Shown here: piece after piece, positions 59,496-64,000 of the stretch
Position numbering within the stretch: the stretch's first letter is position 1
How the letters are laid out: each line of letters starts with the position of its first letter
Assembly (NCBI RefSeq): GCF_016239305.1
Contig: NZ_JAEHOQ010000018.1
Span: 1 to 64,000, forward strand
DNA: 64,000 nt
Source of the DNA: Proteus vulgaris
GTDB taxonomy: Bacteria; Pseudomonadota; Gammaproteobacteria; Enterobacterales; Enterobacteriaceae
Direction: 5' to 3'
The notes under the pieces: generated by a model
Database searches by the model: none
What the model was told of the DNA's origin: nothing
The model's input: only the letters and a program-made list of their open reading frames with translations
Program-made: the position numbers and the translations under genes

Positions 59496-59517
59496 GCTGA
59501 GTGTTGATTCTAAATAG

Positions 59518-59545
59518 AAATGGAGACAATTAAGTCTCCATTTTG
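59518..59545. terminator. Terminator, fdhF / fdoI
   Basis: AAATGGAGAC pairs with GTCTCCATTT around a 6-nt loop, between converging fdhF and fdoI. Confidence 0.75.
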
Positions 59546-59581
59546 TTCTTATATTTATTTTATAGAAACAAAAGCAGTGTA

Positions 59582-60238
59582 TTACTTTTGGTTTAATTTG
59601 CTTTCTACTTCTTTTTTCTCTTCTTCTAAGATCTCACGATACCAACGTGGATGGTGTTTCTTCGCCCAACCCCGAGTTACCCAGCCTTCAATCATGCTAC
59701 GAATCGAACCTTTTACCCAAAACGCAGCATATGCATGAACAATTACTGTTATGATCAGTAATATAGCTGACACTGAGTGAGCGAGTAAGGCAATGCGAAT
59801 AACTGGGATCGAGAAATAATCGGCAAAATAAGGACGCCAAATAATCACACCACTAATGGTTAGTACGATAAGGCTAAGACTTAATGTCCAATAAATCCCT
59901 TTTTGACCTAAGTTGTAATGGCCAATATCACCAGCTTCTTCGTTTTGCAGCACTTTATGAATATTTTTTGCCCACACTAAATCATCTTTATCAATAGAGT
60001 TATATTTTAAATATCTGAAAAACATAAAAATAAAGAAAAAGACCATCGCAACACCAGCAAAAGGATGCAGTAAGCGCGAAAGCTGTGGTGTACCTAAAAT
60101 ATTCATAAACCAGTTTAGAGATGGGAAGAAAAAGCCCAATCCACTAAAAGTGGTAAAGATAAAGAAAATCGCTACAACCCAGTGATTAATACGCTCTGAG
60201 GCAGTATGACGAAGGATTTTATCACTTTTTTTCTTCAT
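59582..60238 (-). CDS. fdoI: Formate dehydrogenase cytochrome b556 subunit
   Basis: 218-aa gamma subunit that anchors the complex in the membrane and passes electrons to quinone. It has four membrane spans, at about 18-36, 52-74, 111-132 and 147-170, and His residues in RINHWVVAIFF near residue 17, LLHPFAGVAMVF near 56 and IVHAYAAFWVKGSIRSM near 160 that would bind two haems b. It matches E. coli FdoI best. Its start overlaps the fdoH stop by one base. Confidence 0.93.
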   Translation of the reverse strand: MKKKSDKILRHTASERINHWVVAIFFIFTTFSGLGFFFPSLNWFMNILGTPQLSRLLHPFAGVAMVFFFIFMFFRYLKYNSIDKDDLVWAKNIHKVLQNEEAGDIGHYNLGQKGIYWTLSLSLIVLTISGVIIWRPYFADYFSIPVIRIALLAHSVSAILLIITVIVHAYAAFWVKGSIRSMIEGWVTRGWAKKHHPRWYREILEEEKKEVESKLNQK

Positions 60239-61167
60239 TATTTCTGCTCCTCTTTATTCACTGAATGTTGTGATGCTTCCATCTCTTTTTGTGCCTCTTC
60301 TTCATCTTCTTCTGTGGTGTGGTTAGGGCCAATACCTAGATAATGGAACATTGCACCCGCAAAGGTAGCAGCAAAGCCGACGGCCGCTAATGGTTTCCAA
60401 ATACCTTTCCAGAATTTTACTGTTGTGCTGATTTCTGGGTTTTCAGGTAAGCCATGATATAAGTTTGGTCTATCAGCGTGATGTAATACATACATGACAT
60501 GAGTACCCCCTACACCTTGAGGATCGTATAAACCTGCTTTGTCATAACCTCGTGTATTGAGCTCAGTAACGCGCTCATTGGCAAGGTGGGTCATCGCTTC
60601 TTTAGAGCCAAAATGAATCGCCCCTGTAGGGCAGGTTTTTACGCAAGCTGGCTCTTGACCGACTTCAACACGATCAACACACAATGTGCATTTATAAGCG
60701 CGGTTATCTTCTTCATTAATACGAGGAACATCGAAAGGACAGCCAGCAATACAGTAGCCACAACCAATACAATGCTTTGATTGGAAATCAACAATACCGT
60801 TAGCGTATTGAATGATGGCACCTTCTGCTGGGCAGGCTTTTAAACAACCCGGATCAGCGCAGTGCATACAGCCATCTTTACGAATTAGCCACTCTAATTT
60901 GCCATTTTCTTCAACTTCAGAAAATCGCATCACTGTCCATGATTTAGCGGTTAAATCCATCGGGTTATCATAGACACCCACGTTAAGACCCACTTTGTCG
61001 CGAATGTCGTTCCATTCGGAACAGGCAACCTGACACGCTTTACAGCCAATACAGGTTGTCACATCGATAAGCTTTGCCACTTCTTCTTTAAAATCACGTA
61101 CCTGTGGTGCTGGCGTGAGGGAATTGGTAGCAGAGCGACGAATAATATCTTGAGATTGCAATGACAT
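60238..61167 (-). CDS. fdoH: Formate dehydrogenase iron-sulfur subunit
   Basis: 309-aa beta subunit with four [4Fe-4S] motifs: [14 protein letters not shown] near residue 38, [14 protein letters not shown] near 100, [13 protein letters not shown] near 133, and CTLCVDR plus [13 protein letters not shown] near 160-185. A single C-terminal membrane helix ([20 protein letters not shown], near 255) ties it to the gamma subunit. The N-terminus ([20 protein letters not shown]) is that of FdoH rather than FdnH. It follows fdoG by 10 nt. Confidence 0.95.
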   Translation of the reverse strand: MSLQSQDIIRRSATNSLTPAPQVRDFKEEVAKLIDVTTCIGCKACQVACSEWNDIRDKVGLNVGVYDNPMDLTAKSWTVMRFSEVEENGKLEWLIRKDGCMHCADPGCLKACPAEGAIIQYANGIVDFQSKHCIGCGYCIAGCPFDVPRINEEDNRAYKCTLCVDRVEVGQEPACVKTCPTGAIHFGSKEAMTHLANERVTELNTRGYDKAGLYDPQGVGGTHVMYVLHHADRPNLYHGLPENPEISTTVKFWKGIWKPLAAVGFAATFAGAMFHYLGIGPNHTTEEDEEEAQKEMEASQHSVNKEEQK

Positions 61168-61177
61168 CAGTTTCCCC

Positions 61178-64000
61178 TTATGCCTTTTCGATATTGACTA
61201 AGAACGCCTTATATTCAGGTGTGAATGAGTTTGCATCACCCACAGATGGCGTTAATGTATTGGCAAGGAAACCTTTACGTGTTGCTCCCTCAAAGCCCCA
61301 GTGACAAGGAATACCGATAGTATCGACAACTTTGCCATTTATCGTTAGAGGTCTAATACGCTTAGTCACTACAGCTTTAGCTTTGATATAGCCACGTTTA
61401 GCGCTGACTTTAACTTCATCACCTTGAACAATACCTTTGCGTGAAGCAAGTTGTTCACCAATTTCAATAAATTGATCCGGTTGTGCAATGGCATTAATTA
61501 ATGAGTGTTTTGTCCAGTGACGGAACAATTCAGTAATTGAATAGGTTGTTGCCACGTAAGGGAATTCTTCTGCTGTACCTAAATGTTCGGCATCGTAGCT
61601 GTATAAACGTGCTACAGGGTTGCGAGAGACTTTCGGGTGCAAAATATTATCTTCGGTTGGCGATTCAAACGGTTCGTAGAACTCAGGGAATGGACCATCC
61701 GCCATTTTATCAACAGCAAATAAGCGCCCCATGCCTTCTGGCTGCATAATAAATGGACCTACACCACTATTAGGTGCCGCATTACTATAATCTGGTACAT
61801 CAGGACCAACCCATTGATTACCATTCCATTTGATAAGCTGACGTTTTGCATCCCAAGGTTGGCCTTGTGGATCAACGGATGCACGGTTATATAACACACG
61901 GCGGTTTTGTGGCCATGCAAAAGCCCAACCTGGTGTACAACCTAATCCTGATGGATCAGCGTTATCGCGGTTTGCCATTTGGTTGCCTTTTTCAGTCCAG
62001 CAACCAGAATAAACCCAACAGAAACTCGCAGTTGAACCGTCTGATTTCAGTTGATGAAAACCATCAAGTTGTTGTCCTTTTTTAAACAACAATTTGCCTG
62101 TTTCATCAAAGATATCTTGCATCGCTTGACCATTTGCTTCTTTCGCCACTTCTTCAGGTTGTGGATCGTAAGGGTCAACGTAGTTCCAAGAGAGATTCAT
62201 GACAGGTTCAGGGCATACGCCACCTTCTTCACGATAAAGTTCGCGTAGGCGCATTAATAAATGCCCTAGAATTTTACCATCATGCCATGCTTGTGCGGGT
62301 GGTTTAGCACCAGCCCAGTGCCATTGTAGCCAGCGACCTGAGTTTGCAATCGAGCCATTTTCTTCAGCGAAACATGAAGAAGGTAAACGGAAAATTTCGG
62401 TTTGAATATCTTTTGGTGAGACTTCATTCATCTCGCCGTGGTTTTGCCAAAAATTAGAAGATTCAGTCACGAGTGGGTCAATGACAACCATATATTTCAG
62501 TTTGGCTAATGCGGCACTACATTTATTTTTATCGGCAAAGGCGGCTAATGGGTTAAAACCTTGAACGATATAACCATTCATTTTGCCATCAATCATTAAT
62601 TGGGTTTGTGCCATGATGTCATAGCTTTTATCCCATTTTGGTAACCAATGATAACCCCATTCATTTTGTGCCGTTGCGTGCTCGCCCCAGAAGCTTTTTA
62701 GCAAACTAATAAAGAAATCAGGGGTTCTTTTCCAGTAGTTAACTTGGTCTGCAACCACTGTTTTTGGTGTAATTTGAGATAAGTAAGTCTCTAATGATGT
62801 CTGTTTCTCATTAGGCAGAGGCATATAACCTGGTAGGTTTAATGATAATAAACCCAGATCGCTATAACCTTGAATATTAGAGTGCCCACGTAATGCGTTT
62901 ACACCGCCCCCCGGCATACCTACGTTACCTAATAATAACTGGATCATACCTGCTGCACGGATAGTTTGAGCACCACCGGTATGGTGTGTCCAACCTAGGG
63001 CATACAAAATAGTCGAAGTCCGGTCTTTTACACTGGTAGACGCAAGCGCTTCACAGATATAGATAAAGTCTTCTAAAGGTGTACCACAAAGAGTGGTAAC
63101 AATTTCAGGGGTATAACGTGAGACATGGTGTTTTAAAAGATTCCACACACAGCGAGGGTGTTGCAGTGAATTATCTCTTAATGCTAAACCATTTTCATCA
63201 AGTTCATAGTGCCATGAAGTTTTATCATAGCTTTGATTTTCTTTATCAAATCCACTAAAAAGGCCTTCATCAAAGTTAAAATCGTCACGCACAATTAAAG
63301 AAGCATTGGTATAAGCTTTCACATATTCGTGCTGAATTTTATCGTGTTCAATAAGGTAATGAATAACCCCTAATAAGAAAGCAGTATCAGAGCCTGCACG
63401 AATAGGTGAATAGAGATCGGCTACGGCAGCACTACGGTTAAAACGGGGATCGACAACGATAACCTTCGCATTGTTCTTAATTTTAGCTTCGATAACCCAT
63501 TTAAAACCGACTGGATGCGCTTCAGCAGGGTTACCCCCCATGATCAGCACAACGTTAGCGTTTTTAATATCAACCCAGTTATTGGTCATTGCACCACGAC
63601 CAAAAGTTGGCGCTAATGCTGCAACAGTTGGCGCATGGCAAAGTCTTGCCTGACAATCGATAGCAATCATGCCTAATGAACGGGAAAATTTATTATCTAA
63701 AATTCCAGTTTCATTACTCGCCGCAGAAGAACAAAGCATACCGGTTGTGAGCCAACGGTTAACTTCTTGCCCTTTTTCATTATGGGTAACAAAGTTTTCA
63801 TCGCGATCTTTTTTCATCAGACGAGCGATTTTATCAATTGCTTCATTCCATGAAATACGCTCCCACTTATCAGAGCCAGGTCTACGATATTCAGGATATT
63901 TCAGGCGATTTTCACTGTGGATATAATCGACAAGCCCAGCGCCTTTCGGGCATAAAGAACCACGGCTAACAGGATGATCAGGGTCGCCTTCAATGTGATA
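61178..64000 (-). CDS. fdoG: Formate dehydrogenase O major subunit, cysteine form (5' end off window)
   Basis: The frame stays open to the right edge, giving the last 940 residues of about 1016; the missing part would hold the Tat signal and first Fe-S Cys motif. Visible from the edge: [25 protein letters not shown] with one Fe-S Cys, then the molybdopterin domains. At the Mo-ligand site the codon is TGC (63638-63640) in [17 protein letters not shown], so Cys replaces the E. coli selenocysteine 196. The C-terminus ([20 protein letters not shown]) matches FdoG closely. With FdoH and FdoI it forms the periplasmic respiratory formate dehydrogenase. An internal ATG at 63817 is not the start. Confidence 0.94.
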   Translation of the reverse strand, partial: YHIEGDPDHPVSRGSLCPKGAGLVDYIHSENRLKYPEYRRPGSDKWERISWNEAIDKIARLMKKDRDENFVTHNEKGQEVNRWLTTGMLCSSAASNETGILDNKFSRSLGMIAIDCQARLCHAPTVAALAPTFGRGAMTNNWVDIKNANVVLIMGGNPAEAHPVGFKWVIEAKIKNNAKVIVVDPRFNRSAAVADLYSPIRAGSDTAFLLGVIHYLIEHDKIQHEYVKAYTNASLIVRDDFNFDEGLFSGFDKENQSYDKTSWHYELDENGLALRDNSLQHPRCVWNLLKHHVSRYTPEIVTTLCGTPLEDFIYICEALASTSVKDRTSTILYALGWTHHTGGAQTIRAAGMIQLLLGNVGMPGGGVNALRGHSNIQGYSDLGLLSLNLPGYMPLPNEKQTSLETYLSQITPKTVVADQVNYWKRTPDFFISLLKSFWGEHATAQNEWGYHWLPKWDKSYDIMAQTQLMIDGKMNGYIVQGFNPLAAFADKNKCSAALAKLKYMVVIDPLVTESSNFWQNHGEMNEVSPKDIQTEIFRLPSSCFAEENGSIANSGRWLQWHWAGAKPPAQAWHDGKILGHLLMRLRELYREEGGVCPEPVMNLSWNYVDPYDPQPEEVAKEANGQAMQDIFDETGKLLFKKGQQLDGFHQLKSDGSTASFCWVYSGCWTEKGNQMANRDNADPSGLGCTPGWAFAWPQNRRVLYNRASVDPQGQPWDAKRQLIKWNGNQWVGPDVPDYSNAAPNSGVGPFIMQPEGMGRLFAVDKMADGPFPEFYEPFESPTEDNILHPKVSRNPVARLYSYDAEHLGTAEEFPYVATTYSITELFRHWTKHSLINAIAQPDQFIEIGEQLASRKGIVQGDEVKVSAKRGYIKAKAVVTKRIRPLTINGKVVDTIGIPCHWGFEGATRKGFLANTLTPSVGDANSFTPEYKAFLVNIEKA

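Noticed and set aside
61178..63817. fdoG as an 879-codon gene starting at ATG 63817
   Set aside because: The frame continues to the right edge with clear FdoG sequence ([14 protein letters not shown]), so the ATG is internal and the gene is cut by the window.

Overview
The window reads as a chromosomal segment of an AT-rich enterobacterium of the Morganellaceae, most likely Proteus. Many genes are close matches in length and motif to Escherichia coli core genes (trpS, gph, rpe, dam, damX, aroB, aroK, mrcA, nudE, igaA, hslR, hslO, pckA, yhiN, pitA, uspB, uspA, rsmJ, prlC, selC) in nearly the E. coli order, but base and codon use are much more AT-rich. The genus is inferred from recall, not computed. 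There is no prophage, full insertion sequence, rRNA or CRISPR array.

Layout. (1) 1-3.1 kb: lutABC-type lactate oxidation operon. (2) 3.1-4.7 kb: a phosphoethanolamine transferase. (3) 5-13.3 kb: a catabolic block with a clostridial-type enoate reductase, an AraC regulator, and a divergent operon encoding a CoA-transferase, a FadB-like protein and a FadA-like protein. The regulator-operon gap holds a 7-bp tandem repeat and a perfect CRP site. (4) 13.4-17.1 kb: acs, sodA (Fur box), yiiM. (5) 17.2-27 kb: the hofM-N-O-Q, aroK-aroB-damX-dam-rpe-gph-trpS series on the minus strand; hofP is gone as a gene and its start seems fused to a shortened hofQ. (6) 27-36 kb: mrcA, nudE, igaA, hslR, hslO, pckA. 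(7) 36-47 kb: yhhW, the Fur-controlled small RNA RyhB, yhiN, pitA, uspB/uspA, gdhA, a short-chain dehydrogenase, rsmJ, prlC. (8) 47.2-51.1 kb: tRNA-Sec (selC), a decayed rhuM fragment that looks like the relic of a selC-integrated island, then yibL, yajD, yaiL, a cold-shock-domain protein, an RluA-type pseudouridine synthase and ymjA. (9) 51.3-55.3 kb: an RpiR regulator, a glucose-family PTS EIIBC and a fumarase/aspartase-superfamily lyase. (10) 55.4-57 kb: a LeuT-type (NSS) transporter preceded by a complete-looking leucine attenuator. (11) 57.3-64 kb: fdhF behind a sigma-54 promoter, and fdoG(partial)-fdoH-fdoI.

Main points of interest: the PTS plus lyase operon, whose substrate I cannot name and which may be an undescribed pathway; the leucine-codon leader peptide with mutually exclusive hairpins before the NSS transporter; the two formate dehydrogenase catalytic subunits that both have Cys where the E. 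coli enzymes have selenocysteine, although an intact selC lies 10 kb away; the HofP-HofQ fusion; and the enoate reductase/CoA-transferase cluster with a heptanucleotide repeat near its regulator.
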